A stretch of DNA of 64,000 nt from Paenibacillus taihuensis (lineage in GTDB: Bacteria; Bacillota; Bacilli; Paenibacillales; Paenibacillaceae). The stretch is taken from contig NZ_QTTN01000021.1 of assembly GCF_003386535.1 (NCBI RefSeq), positions 47,492-111,491 on the forward strand. The letters are read 5' to 3'. The notes below the pieces were generated by a model. That model worked only from the letters and a program-made list of their open reading frames with translations. It was not told the origin of the DNA and searched no databases. Shown here piece by piece: positions 19,332 through 26,958 of this stretch (positions are counted from its first letter, which is position 1; each line of letters begins with the position of its first letter). The position numbers and the translations under genes are program-made.

Positions 19332-19616
19332 TTATTTGCGCCCGCCGGCGCCTGTGAACAGCTTCTTGACGAACCATACCGGACCTACGAGCAAGTAGAT
19401 CGGATTGGAGAAGAAAGAAGGCTTCTTCCCTTCAAACGCATGGCCGATGAATTGCAGAATCCAGCCGAGTACGAATAGCAGGATCGCCCATTGCCAGCTG
19501 AAGATCAGAACTGGAATGGAGATGACGATCATCGGGATGCCGATCGTATGAGTCAGCTTGTTCATCGGATGCTGGTGATCCTCTTTATATTTTTGCAGAA
19601 ATGATTTTTTAGCCAT
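19332..19616 (-). CDS. Mpo1-like/DUF962 family membrane protein
   Basis: Small membrane protein of 94 aa with two hydrophobic segments (~25-45 and ~48-62, plus a shorter one ~72-88). Family hallmarks are the spaced polar residues: HPMNKLTHTIGIPM near the N-terminus and IGHAFEGKKPSFF after the second helix, giving the H/N/H...H/E/P pattern of DUF962. Yeast Mpo1 of this family is an Fe-dependent dioxygenase for 2-hydroxy fatty acid alpha-oxidation; the same activity here is inference. A gaggggg motif lies 5' of the ATG at slightly long spacing. Monocistronic. Confidence 0.82.
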   Translation of the reverse strand: MAKKSFLQKYKEDHQHPMNKLTHTIGIPMIVISIPVLIFSWQWAILLFVLGWILQFIGHAFEGKKPSFFSNPIYLLVGPVWFVKKLFTGAGGRK

Positions 19617-19760
19617 GCGTGTGTGCCGCCCCCTCTAGGTATCCTCATGCTGCGTATTGCTAACATCAGTATATTCGATAGCTTGCTGGCGCTTTCCTCC
19701 TTCAGCTCCGATATGCTATCGTTATAGCTAATAACAGGAAGAAGGCGAGGCATCAGCGAG

Positions 19761-20420
19761 ATGAAAGTGCTGCTATTCGGAGCAACAGGCATGGTCGGTC
19801 AAAGCGTACTGCGAGAGTGTTTGCTCGATCCGGAGGTGGAGCAGGTGCTTGCCGTCGGCAGAAGCGAGACAAGCAAGTCGGATCCCAAGCTGACCCAGAT
19901 CGTTCATTCGAATTTATTGGATCTATCGGCGATTGAAACGCAGCTATCGGGGTACGATGCCTGCTTATTCTGTCTCGGCGTCTCCTCGGCAGGCATGACA
20001 GAGGAGAAATATCGCGCCATTACATACGATCTGACACTTAGCGTTGCGAATACGTTGGTTCGCTTGAATCCTGGCATGACGTTCATCTATGTCACTGGAA
20101 GCGGGACGGACTCGACGGAGCAGGGACGCAGCATGTGGGCTAGAGTGAAAGGTAAGACGGAGAACGACTTATTGAAGCTGCCCTTCAAGGGAGCGTATAT
20201 GTTTAGACCGGCCGCGATTATACCGAAGCATGGCATCAGGTCGAGGACAGGATGGTACATGCTGCTGTATGCGTTTATTCGGCCCTTCGCTCCGCTGCTC
20301 GAGCGTGCGTTTAAGAGTTCGGTCACGACATCGGATCAGTTAGGGCGCGCGATGTTGAAAGTAGCCAAGCACGGGTATTCGAAGCCGCATATCGAAAGCC
20401 GCGAGATCAATCAAATCTAA
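19761..20420 (+). CDS. NAD(P)H-binding oxidoreductase (atypical SDR)
   Basis: Rossmann-fold protein of 219 aa. The N-terminus has the dinucleotide-binding motif LLFGATGMVG and an arginine after strand 2 (AVGRSE), suggesting NADPH preference. It continues with CLFCLGVSS, FIYVTGSGTD and a region where Tyr is replaced (ARVKGKTEN), so it belongs to the atypical SDR/NAD(P)-binding group rather than classical YxxxK dehydrogenases. The hydrophobic piece WYMLLYAFIRPFAPLLER near residue 165 is common in this group. ATG 19761 is preceded by gaaggcgagg at slightly long spacing. The substrate is unknown; single gene. Confidence 0.8.
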   Translation: MKVLLFGATGMVGQSVLRECLLDPEVEQVLAVGRSETSKSDPKLTQIVHSNLLDLSAIETQLSGYDACLFCLGVSSAGMTEEKYRAITYDLTLSVANTLVRLNPGMTFIYVTGSGTDSTEQGRSMWARVKGKTENDLLKLPFKGAYMFRPAAIIPKHGIRSRTGWYMLLYAFIRPFAPLLERAFKSSVTTSDQLGRAMLKVAKHGYSKPHIESREINQI

Positions 20421-20438
20421 TCGAATCGAATCGAATCG
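20419..20438. repeat. aatcg pentanucleotide repeat
   Basis: Four perfect tandem copies of aatcg start at the stop codon of the oxidoreductase gene. It is a simple-sequence tract that may vary between isolates; being after the stop it should not change the protein. Confidence 0.8.
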
Positions 20439-20457
20439 AGTTCAGTAACAAACGCGC

Positions 20458-20487
20458 AAACGCAGCCGATACCGACTGCGTTTTTTT
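20458..20487 (+). terminator. terminator after the oxidoreductase gene
   Basis: aaacgcag pairs with ctgcgttt and is followed by a run of T residues. Confidence 0.8.
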
Positions 20488-20501
20488 GCATGCATGAAGA
20501 C

Positions 20502-20750
20502 TTAAGACTCGATCTGTCCGTAATCTTTGACCTTTATATGCAGCGATACTTTGATTTTCGTCTTCGGATACACTTGCTCCCAGTTCAGCTGCTTCCACGC
20601 ACTATAACTGCTCATGCTGTTACGCACGGCGATGCCGATCCCGAGCGAATCGGTTCCAAGCTGCTGCAATCGTTCCGCAATGGCTTGCAGCTCAGGCTGC
20701 AGCTGCTGTGTCAGCTGCTGTGTCAGCTTCAGCTGCTTAAGGACAGATTC
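20502..20750 (-). pseudogene. 3' remnant of a Ger(x)C-family germination lipoprotein gene
   Basis: The minus strand encodes about 82 residues ending YGQIES-stop that fit the last part of Ger(x)C proteins: a helix rich in Gln/Leu, then GTDSLGIGIAVRNS, a W-x-Q-LNWEQVYP step and the closing strands KIKVSLHIKVKDYG. Compare the intact Ger(x)C at 41645-42802, which ends with an equivalent helix, W-containing loop and beta strands. The remaining ~300 residues, including signal peptide and lipobox, are absent upstream. A 12-bp unit (cagctgctgtgt) is tandemly repeated inside the Gln-rich part. This is a dead fragment of a former ger operon. Confidence 0.65.
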
Positions 20751-20872
20751 GTGCTGAGGGATTCGGTGAAGGAATCCTGCGGACCGCTTATGACGGTCTC
20801 GGTATGGGCGGGGATTTAGCGATGAATGAGGTCGGAGCATTGCTCGAATGCTTGCATCGTTTGCGTCAGTAA
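20741..20872 (+). pseudogene. possible 3' remnant of an unidentified gene
   Basis: An open stretch of 43 codons on the plus strand, without a start, reads like a real protein C-terminus (GEGILRTAYDGLGMGG ... ALLECLHRLRQ-stop). It begins where the Ger(x)C remnant ends, so the two fragments may have been joined by a deletion. No family is recognised. It could also be chance coding-like sequence. Confidence 0.3.
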
Positions 20873-21031
20873 GCTCGTATCCGCTCGTTCCGGTTTTTAG
20901 CGCATCTCACGATCCACTCCTTCGCTGCCTTAATCTGGATTAGTATGTGCAAAATAGTGCTGCCTGCATTCGTTTGACCTGCCTAAATCGTGGTAAACTA
21001 AGACCAGAATAGAGATTCAAAGGGTGGGAGT

Positions 21032-21829
21032 ATGCGACTATTAAAATTTATGGTACCGCTGGCGATTGCGCTCTGCATCGCGGCGGCAGGGGCAATCTAT
21101 GCTTCGTCGGCCAGCACGTCCAAGGTGAAAGAGATGGACGCGGAATGGGCGTTCACGCAGGCGAATCAGCAGCCGGATAAGCTGCTTATCAGCGTCATTA
21201 ATGAGGCGACGAAGACGCTCGATATCGCGATCTACAGCTTGACAAAGCCGGACATCGTCGATGCGATCAAGCAGGCGAAGAAGCGCGGCGTAGCTGTGCG
21301 GGTTATTACCGACCGGATTCAATCGGGAGGCAAGACGCAAAAGGAAGCGCTCAAGCTGCTCGGCAGCGCCGGCATTCCGCTGAAGATCAACAAGCACAGC
21401 GGCTTGATGCATTTGAAGATGACGATTGTAGACGGGAAAACGGCGACGACAGGCTCGTTCAACTACTCGAAATCGGCGAGCACGGAGAACGATGAGATCC
21501 TCATGGTGCTGCGCAGCGAAGAGGTTGCACAGTCGTTCGCGTCTCAGTTCCAGGAGATGTGGGAAGATACAGGCGCGTTCGAGGCGATTACGCCGATTAT
21601 TGCCGAAGATGCCGTCAAGGTGACGGGAGATGCGGAGTCTGACGAGGAGTCGGCAGTGCCGGCATCGCAGTCACCTAGTAAGTCGTCGTCCGGCGCATCC
21701 GTGACCGTGGCGTACAAGTGCTGCGCCGAAGTCCGCAAGGCGGGCAAAGCGCCGCTGCATAAAGGCGATCCGGGCTACAGCCGGAAGCTCGATGGAGACG
21801 GTGACGGGGTTGCTTGTGAAGTGAAATAA
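21032..21829 (+). CDS. secreted phospholipase-D-fold nuclease with Excalibur domain
   Basis: Probable exported endonuclease of 265 aa. A signal peptide or anchor covers residues 1-28. The PLD-like domain (~40-175) has one HKD-type motif (HLKMTIVDGK, then GSFNYSKSASTEND), as in Nuc-like nucleases that dimerise to build the active site. After a Ser/Ala-rich linker comes a C-terminal Excalibur domain (~225-265) with CCAEVR and DLDGDGVACE-like calcium motif (here DGDGDGVACE), a small extracellular Ca-binding fold. The start is preceded by agggtgggag. Role in DNA uptake, nutrient use or competition is inference. A terminator follows directly. Confidence 0.88.
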   Translation: MRLLKFMVPLAIALCIAAAGAIYASSASTSKVKEMDAEWAFTQANQQPDKLLISVINEATKTLDIAIYSLTKPDIVDAIKQAKKRGVAVRVITDRIQSGGKTQKEALKLLGSAGIPLKINKHSGLMHLKMTIVDGKTATTGSFNYSKSASTENDEILMVLRSEEVAQSFASQFQEMWEDTGAFEAITPIIAEDAVKVTGDAESDEESAVPASQSPSKSSSGASVTVAYKCCAEVRKAGKAPLHKGDPGYSRKLDGDGDGVACEVK

Positions 21830-21834
21830 CGATG

Positions 21835-21866
21835 AAGAGCTCGCGAAATGCGAGCTCTTTTTTCTT
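21835..21866 (+). terminator. terminator after the PLD nuclease gene
   Basis: aagagctcgc and gcgagctctt form a 10-bp perfect stem with a 5-nt loop, followed by a T-run. Confidence 0.9.
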
Positions 21867-21867
21867 T

Positions 21868-21954
21868 TTATCTGGTGATCGTAATACTTCCGCCATGTTC
21901 GCTGCCGTAATTATACGCGATAATCAAGTTGTTCCCCACGAAGAGCGCTTGGCT
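21868..21954 (-). pseudogene. C-terminal fragment of an unidentified gene
   Basis: On the minus strand 28 codons before a stop at 21868-21870 read ALFVGNNLIIAYNYG ... GGSITITR, an alternating beta-strand pattern typical of a secreted beta-rich enzyme's end. An in-frame stop lies directly upstream and no start is available. It is probably the leftover 3' end of a deleted gene; family unknown. Confidence 0.35.
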
Positions 21955-22398
21955 TCAAAGCTGGAACTTCTGCAAAGTTCCGCAGTGCTTGGCACGTGTG
22001 CCGAAGTATGCTGAAGATCAAGCAGCGCCGGGAACTCCAATTATAACGAGGTTCGATTCCTCACTCGCCTGCTAAGCGATCTATGGTGTAGTCAACTTAT
22101 TTCATCAGCATGAGGAACGTTCACGCCCGCTTGCCGGGCACGATGGAGATGAGCTTAGCAGCTCGCGGATACCGATTGGAGCGAGAGTACGCCGCGCAAA
22201 GCTGAAAGTGAAACGAGATTATTGATGAAGCTGCCTGCATTCGGGGCATGCGGCGCACAATCCGAACACTTGCGGCAGCAGCGTGCGCGGAAGCTTCATT
22301 CTTAAGCGCAGCTCCGTTCGTCAACTCTCGCGAGCGTTCCTGGCTTGATGAACCACATGGCCGAAGTATTTATGATCTCGATAGGGAGGTTTTTATAG
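21955..22398. other. gene-free, hairpin-rich intergenic stretch
   Basis: No credible gene is seen. There are local hairpins: ggaactt/aagttcc (21963-21981), ggcac/gtgcc (about 21991-22002) and gcccg/cgggc (22124-22138). The last lies inside a longer-range 9-bp pairing of ctgctaagc (22070-22078) with gcttagcag (22153-22161). The stretch could hold a structured RNA or the leader of the SPFH gene, or may be decayed coding DNA. The ribosome binding site agggagg for the next gene is at about 22383-22389. Confidence 0.4.
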
Positions 22399-23508
22399 AT
22401 GTTCAAAACAATGATGATTCAGAACGACCAGCGCGGCCTGCTCTTCACGAAAGGCAGCTACACGCGTTATTTATTGCCAGGGACATACCGGTTCTCGATC
22501 TTCTCGGACGTAAAGGTGGAAGTGCTCAACGTGACGAAGCCGTTCGAGGTGCCGGGCAAAGATTTGCAGCTGTTCCTGCAGGATGAGCGATTGCGCGATG
22601 CACTTGAAGTGATTGATGTCCGTGACTCAGAGTACGTACTGCTGTACGAGGATGGAAAGTTCGCGAGACTGTGCAAGGCAGGCAAATATGCATTCTGGAA
22701 AGGGATCAAGGAGTACCGGGCAGTGCGAGTAAACTTGCTCGAGCCGGAGCTAGCTGCGGATATTGATCTGTCGATCTTGCCTAAACTCGGTAATATGGTT
22801 GTCCAAGTGTATGATGTCGCTGCAGAGGAAGCTGGCCTGTTGTACTATAACAACCAGCTCGTTCGCCGCCTTGCGCCGGGCAAATACTATTTCTGGCGCG
22901 GTCCGGTTGCTGTTGCGGTGAAGACGATCGATCTGCGCAGGCAGCAGCTGGATATGACGGGGCAAGAAATGCTGACGGAGGACAAAGTACCGCTGCGGCT
23001 GAACTTCGTCTGCCAATACCAAGTAACGGATCCGCTGCAAACGGTACGCATTCGATCGATGGAGGAGCAGATTTATGTAAGCCTGCAGCTCATCTTGCGT
23101 GAGTATGTCGGCACGCTGAAGCTGGATGACCTGCTGCGCATGAAGCATGAAATCGGTGCGTTCGTGCATAATCGTCTCAGTGAGCAGCAAGAGGAATACG
23201 GCGTGCAGTTTCTGTCCGCAGGGGTGAAGGATATTATTTTGCCCGGGGATGTGAAAGACATTCTGAACACGGTGCTCATTGCGGAGAAGCGTGCGCATGC
23301 GAACTTGATTACGCGCAGGGAAGAGACCGCGTCGACACGCAGCCTGCTGAACACCGCGAAGCTGATGGATGAGAACGCGACGCTGATGCGGCTGAAGGAG
23401 CTCGAGTATCTCGAGAAGATCTGCGAGAAGATCGGAACCATCTCACTCACGGGCAGCGGCGGCCTTCTGGAGCAGCTCAATACTTTGCTCAAGCCGAGAA
23501 CGGATTGA
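22399..23508 (+). CDS. SPFH/band 7 domain protein (slipin-like)
   Basis: Protein of 369 aa with an N-terminal segment that contains two similar halves (each with a GxxxxxLxPGxYxF pattern: KGSYTRYLLPGTYRF and LVRRLAPGKYYFW) followed by a band 7 domain (~185-300: DKVPLRLNFVCQYQVTDP ... FVHNRLSEQQEEYGV ... DVKDILN) and a C-terminal coiled coil. There is no obvious membrane helix, so it differs from stomatins that have an N-terminal hairpin. Proteins of this design act as scaffolds in membrane microdomains or protease complexes; the role here is unknown. Start ATG has agggagg 10 nt upstream. No NfeD or protease partner is next to it. Confidence 0.85.
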   Translation: MFKTMMIQNDQRGLLFTKGSYTRYLLPGTYRFSIFSDVKVEVLNVTKPFEVPGKDLQLFLQDERLRDALEVIDVRDSEYVLLYEDGKFARLCKAGKYAFWKGIKEYRAVRVNLLEPELAADIDLSILPKLGNMVVQVYDVAAEEAGLLYYNNQLVRRLAPGKYYFWRGPVAVAVKTIDLRRQQLDMTGQEMLTEDKVPLRLNFVCQYQVTDPLQTVRIRSMEEQIYVSLQLILREYVGTLKLDDLLRMKHEIGAFVHNRLSEQQEEYGVQFLSAGVKDIILPGDVKDILNTVLIAEKRAHANLITRREETASTRSLLNTAKLMDENATLMRLKELEYLEKICEKIGTISLTGSGGLLEQLNTLLKPRTD

Positions 23509-23512
23509 ACGC

Positions 23513-23569
23513 AAAAAAAGGTGGCATGAAGGACGGATACGAATCCGAGTTCCTTGTGCCACCTTTTTT
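23513..23569. terminator. bidirectional terminator
   Basis: aaaaaaaggtggca pairs with tgccaccttttttt-like sequence, with an inner ggat/atcc pairing. It separates the SPFH gene from the convergent TetR gene. Confidence 0.85.
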
Positions 23570-24263
23570 ATGCTGTGCCAAACGTCACTTTGCGAACCAA
23601 ATACTCGATTTTGTCCATCATCTGAGTGTCATTAATCGAAGCGTAAATGTCCGGCTTAAACAGCTGGAGCTTCTTGATCTGATAGTAGTCGCTTATTGCA
23701 CCACGCAGCGTCAAGTTATGCTTCATCAAGTACATCGGGTCGAGCAGATGTCGGAACATAAGCTCGTCCTCAAGAATCAGCAGCGTTGCATTGAGCGGAT
23801 TCAGATAGCCCTCGGCCATTCCGCGCTCATAAAACTTGCGCAGCTTCTCATTCCGCTCGCTGATTGCGACTTCGATGGAAGCCATTAATTGCGGATAGAT
23901 TTCGCGCAGATCTTTGAAGAAAATCTCGGTGCCATAATTGGCGATCAGCAGTGTCTGGCCGAACGTCGATTGGAAGCCTTGAATATAAGCTTCGCTGCTG
24001 CCTTCCGCAAGCGTAGCCTCGGAGCCTGAACCGACGACATACTTCACGAAGAGACTTGTCAGACGCTCTAAGATCTCGTCCCGGGAAGGGAAATATTTGT
24101 ACAACGTCGCCTTCGACAGATCCATCGCCTTGGCAATATCGTCCATGCGCAAATTAGCGATGCCGTTCAACTTAATCGGGTGAAGAAGCTTCGCTGCGTA
24201 TTTATTAAGAATAGATTCATCTGTATACCGGCAAATCGGTGTTTCGCTGCCTGTCGTTTCCAT
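23568..24263 (-). CDS. TetR/AcrR family transcriptional regulator
   Basis: DNA-binding repressor of about 231 aa, transcribed divergently from the MFS exporter at 24437. The HTH (~20-65) reads IANLRMDDIAKAMDLSKATLYKYFPSRDEIL, a classic TetR N-terminus; the rest is a helical ligand domain. ATG 24263 is used; a GTG lies five codons upstream with a weak ribosome binding site. The likely function is to repress the neighbouring exporter and itself until a toxic compound binds. A palindromic operator candidate lies in the shared intergenic region. Confidence 0.9.
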   Translation of the reverse strand: METTGSETPICRYTDESILNKYAAKLLHPIKLNGIANLRMDDIAKAMDLSKATLYKYFPSRDEILERLTSLFVKYVVGSGSEATLAEGSSEAYIQGFQSTFGQTLLIANYGTEIFFKDLREIYPQLMASIEVAISERNEKLRKFYERGMAEGYLNPLNATLLILEDELMFRHLLDPMYLMKHNLTLRGAISDYYQIKKLQLFKPDIYASINDTQMMDKIEYLVRKVTFGTA

Positions 24264-24316
24264 AGCGCTCACACTCACTTTCTTTGTTCACAGTATACAC
24301 AATTAAAAAAAATAAA

Positions 24317-24348
24317 TAAACCATTTGGTCAAACTAAACTAAATTTAG
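24317..24348. promoter_or_regulatory. candidate TetR operator in the divergent region
   Basis: aaaccatttggtcaaac (24318-24334) contains an acca/tggt inverted repeat resembling the TTGACC/GGTCAA halves common among bacillar TetR operators, and ctaaatttag (24339-24348) is a perfect 10-bp palindrome. Position between two divergent starts supports regulation; identity is inference. Confidence 0.4.
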
Positions 24349-24436
24349 CTAAAGCAGTTTACTTTATCTGAGGTTTGATATATGATCATTTTTACATAAG
24401 CCCAACTGGGCAAATAGGATAGGAGTAGATGATCCA

Positions 24437-25894
24437 ATGAGTACAACAACGACGGCCGCTCCGAACATTCGGTTCTGGCCGATTATGATCGCCATCTTCT
24501 TCGGCGCTTTTCTCAGCATTCTGGGCATCAGTACCATTAACGTGGCGCTCACGATTTTTATGCAAGATTTCCATACTTCACTCAGCACCGTTCAGTGGAC
24601 GCTTACCGGCTTTATGCTCTCGCTCGGAACGATAGCGCCGCTAACCGGCTACCTGGGCGACAAGTTCGGTTACAAGAACGTGTACCTGTACGCGATGGTC
24701 GGCTTCGTCGCTTTCTCCTTGCTGTGCGGCTTCGCATGGGACATCAATTCCTTGATCGTCTTCCGTATTCTTCAGGGTCTGTTTACTGGTCTGGTCGTAC
24801 CTGCGACGATGACGATTATTTTCCAAGTTATTCCTAAGGAGCGCCAACCATTCGCAGTAAGTATCTGGGGTTTGTCGGCGATGCTTGCTCCAGCGTTCGG
24901 TCCGACGCTAAGCGGCTGGCTCATTCAGCAGTTCAGCTGGAGATGGCTGTTCTTCATGAATATCCCAATCGGCATTATTGCGATCATTTTCATTATTGCC
25001 ATGATCCCGAGCTACCGCATCGGCTCAGCGAAAAAGCTGGACCTGTGGGGACTCATCACGGTTGTACTTAGCAGCGCATCGCTGCTTGTCGGTCTTAGCC
25101 AGGGCCGCACATGGGGCTGGGATTCCGCGCGCGTTATCGGGCTGTTCGCTTTCGGCGCAGTCATGCTCGTGCTGTTCATTATCCGTGAGCTGATGGCGAA
25201 GGAACCGCTCTTGAATTTGCGCGTATTCGGCAACGCCCGTTTCTCGATTACGCTCGTAGCGAACACGATCATTACGATCAGCTTGTACTCCGGTACGCTG
25301 CTCGTGCCGCTCTTCCTGCAAAATGTTCAGCAAGAAACGCCGATGGACACGGGCTTAATCCTGCTGCCGGCTTCGCTTATTATGGCGCTTGCCATGCCAA
25401 TGGCAGGGAAGCTCTATCCGATTCTCGGACCTCGCTTGATGACGATTGCAGGTCTTGTCCTGATTATCTTCGGCAGCTTCGAGCTGACGCATATGCATAA
25501 TGACAGCTCTCATATGTACATCATCCTGTGGATGTCCATCCGTAACCTTGGCGTATCGTTCGCTGCTGCTGCAACAAGCACGGCGGGTATGGAAGAGATT
25601 CAGCCGACCATGGTCGGCCATGCATCATCTGTTACGAACTGGGTGCGTAACGTCGGCGGTTCGTTCGCCATCGCACTATTCACTTCGCTGCTCGCATCGC
25701 ACACGCTGACGCATGTGGCGGAGCTGACGCAAGAGGGCAAAGAAAGCGCGAAGCTCATCCCGCTGTTCTCCTTCACGTTGAGCGTAAACGATGTATTCAT
25801 GGTCGCTACCTACATTGCAGTTGCCGCGATTCCGTTCACACTGATCGTTGGCAAACGCAAAGCCCGCGCCGTTGCTGAATCGGTAGCCGCATAA
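24437..25894 (+). CDS. MFS exporter, DHA2 (EmrB/QacA-like) family
   Basis: Proton-driven multidrug-type exporter of 485 aa with about 14 predicted membrane helices. DHA2 features are the first-helix region ISTINVALTIFMQDF, motif A (GYLGDKFGYKNVYL) and motif C in helix 5 (APAFGPTLSGWL). The ribosome binding site taggag precedes ATG 24437 by about 11 nt. The divergent TetR gene suggests drug-inducible control. Substrate cannot be predicted. The first helix has STIN where drug exporters often have LDxTIVN, so the membrane-embedded acid is missing. Confidence 0.9.
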   Translation: MSTTTTAAPNIRFWPIMIAIFFGAFLSILGISTINVALTIFMQDFHTSLSTVQWTLTGFMLSLGTIAPLTGYLGDKFGYKNVYLYAMVGFVAFSLLCGFAWDINSLIVFRILQGLFTGLVVPATMTIIFQVIPKERQPFAVSIWGLSAMLAPAFGPTLSGWLIQQFSWRWLFFMNIPIGIIAIIFIIAMIPSYRIGSAKKLDLWGLITVVLSSASLLVGLSQGRTWGWDSARVIGLFAFGAVMLVLFIIRELMAKEPLLNLRVFGNARFSITLVANTIITISLYSGTLLVPLFLQNVQQETPMDTGLILLPASLIMALAMPMAGKLYPILGPRLMTIAGLVLIIFGSFELTHMHNDSSHMYIILWMSIRNLGVSFAAAATSTAGMEEIQPTMVGHASSVTNWVRNVGGSFAIALFTSLLASHTLTHVAELTQEGKESAKLIPLFSFTLSVNDVFMVATYIAVAAIPFTLIVGKRKARAVAESVAA

Positions 25895-25910
25895 GCTGCT
25901 TAATTTGAAC

Positions 25911-25973
25911 AAAAAGCACTCCTGTCGCTGGACTTAGCTTAGTAGCTGAGGACGGCGATATGGAGTGCTTTTT
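25911..25973. terminator. bidirectional terminator
   Basis: aaaaagcactcc pairs with ggagtgcttttt around a long loop with its own tagct/agcta pairing, between convergent MFS and AraC genes. Confidence 0.8.
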
Positions 25974-25986
25974 CTGCGTTTACTTC

Positions 25987-26799
25987 TCATGTACGGGGTT
26001 CATTCTTGTACGCACGTGGACTTACTTGATGCCGCTTACGGAACTGGTTTGCAAAATGGTTATAGTTCTGAAACCCGACGTCGAGCGCAACCTCGGAAGG
26101 ATGACGGTCCGTATGCTCGAGCAGCAGAGCGGCTTGGCGGATGCGCATGTCATTGAGCGTATCGACGATGGATGCCCCGGTCGATTCTTTGAACAGATGC
26201 GACAAGCGAGACGGAGACAAGCCGACTGCTTTCGCCAGCTCTTCGATCCGGATAGGCTCTTGCATGCGGGTCGCGAGCAAATGCTGAATCTCTTCAATGC
26301 GCGGATCAAGCTGCTTGGTCATTCGCTTGGCGAGCAGCAGAATAATGTGACGCATCGTATTCTCGCACAGCTCGTTCCAGTACATGCCGCGCTCAATGGA
26401 GTCGGAGACAAGGCTGCGGAATGCGCGAAAGAACCGCTTGCGCAAGGAATCGCTGTCGATCATATGGACAAGCAGCTTCTCATTTGGCAGCAAATTCGTC
26501 TCCATAATACGGGGGGAGAAGTGGGCCCAGATGAAATGCCACTGGCTCCCGCGGCGCGTCCCGTATTGATGCGGAACACCAGGCTGCATCAATGTAACTT
26601 CACCGGTTTGGCAAAATCGTTCCGCGCCATCGATGATAAAATACCCTTCGCCGCCGAGCGTGTACGTGATCAACCAGTCACTCATGCCTTGCGGACGCTT
26701 GATGACATAGTTGTCCGGATAGTTGAAATGATCAGCAATGACCGTGTTGCCGCCTTGCTCTTTGATGTATGAATACAGTTCGTCGCCCTTGGCATTCAC
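25987..26799 (-). CDS. AraC family transcriptional regulator
   Basis: Regulator of 270 aa with an N-terminal cupin-like effector domain (GGEGYFIIDGAERFCQTGEVTL split by family-typical turns, PGVPHQYG) and a C-terminal double HTH (IEELAKAVGLSPSRLSHLFK and PSEVALDVGFQNYNHFANQF). The GTG at 26797-26799 is the likely start, with aagggag about 9 nt upstream. It is transcribed divergently from the first PhyH-type gene (26959), with 159 bp between the starts, so that gene is the likely target. The ligand is probably a sugar or a related small molecule. Confidence 0.88.
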   Translation of the reverse strand: MNAKGDELYSYIKEQGGNTVIADHFNYPDNYVIKRPQGMSDWLITYTLGGEGYFIIDGAERFCQTGEVTLMQPGVPHQYGTRRGSQWHFIWAHFSPRIMETNLLPNEKLLVHMIDSDSLRKRFFRAFRSLVSDSIERGMYWNELCENTMRHIILLLAKRMTKQLDPRIEEIQHLLATRMQEPIRIEELAKAVGLSPSRLSHLFKESTGASIVDTLNDMRIRQAALLLEHTDRHPSEVALDVGFQNYNHFANQFRKRHQVSPRAYKNEPRT

Positions 26800-26958
26800 C
26801 TTGCAGCACTCCCTTCACGATCGATGCATATAGGCTCATTATAGCAGGATTGTTGTAGTAATCAGCATAATTGTTACTTTTGCAGCACCTGACTGAACTT
26901 TACAATAAAGCTATAAGCCTGGGGGCGAATTTGATGATCAATAGGGGGAAGATGAACG

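Noticed and set aside
22035..22070. tRNA-like T-arm (ggttcgattcc)
   Set aside because: No matching acceptor, D or anticodon stems can be built around it; likely chance or a decayed fragment.
22248..22586. 112-codon ORF overlapping the SPFH start
   Set aside because: Out of frame with the SPFH gene, no start signal, unusual composition.
25960..26772. 270-codon plus-strand ORF over the AraC gene
   Set aside because: Mirror of the AraC coding frame, whose HTH signatures are clear.
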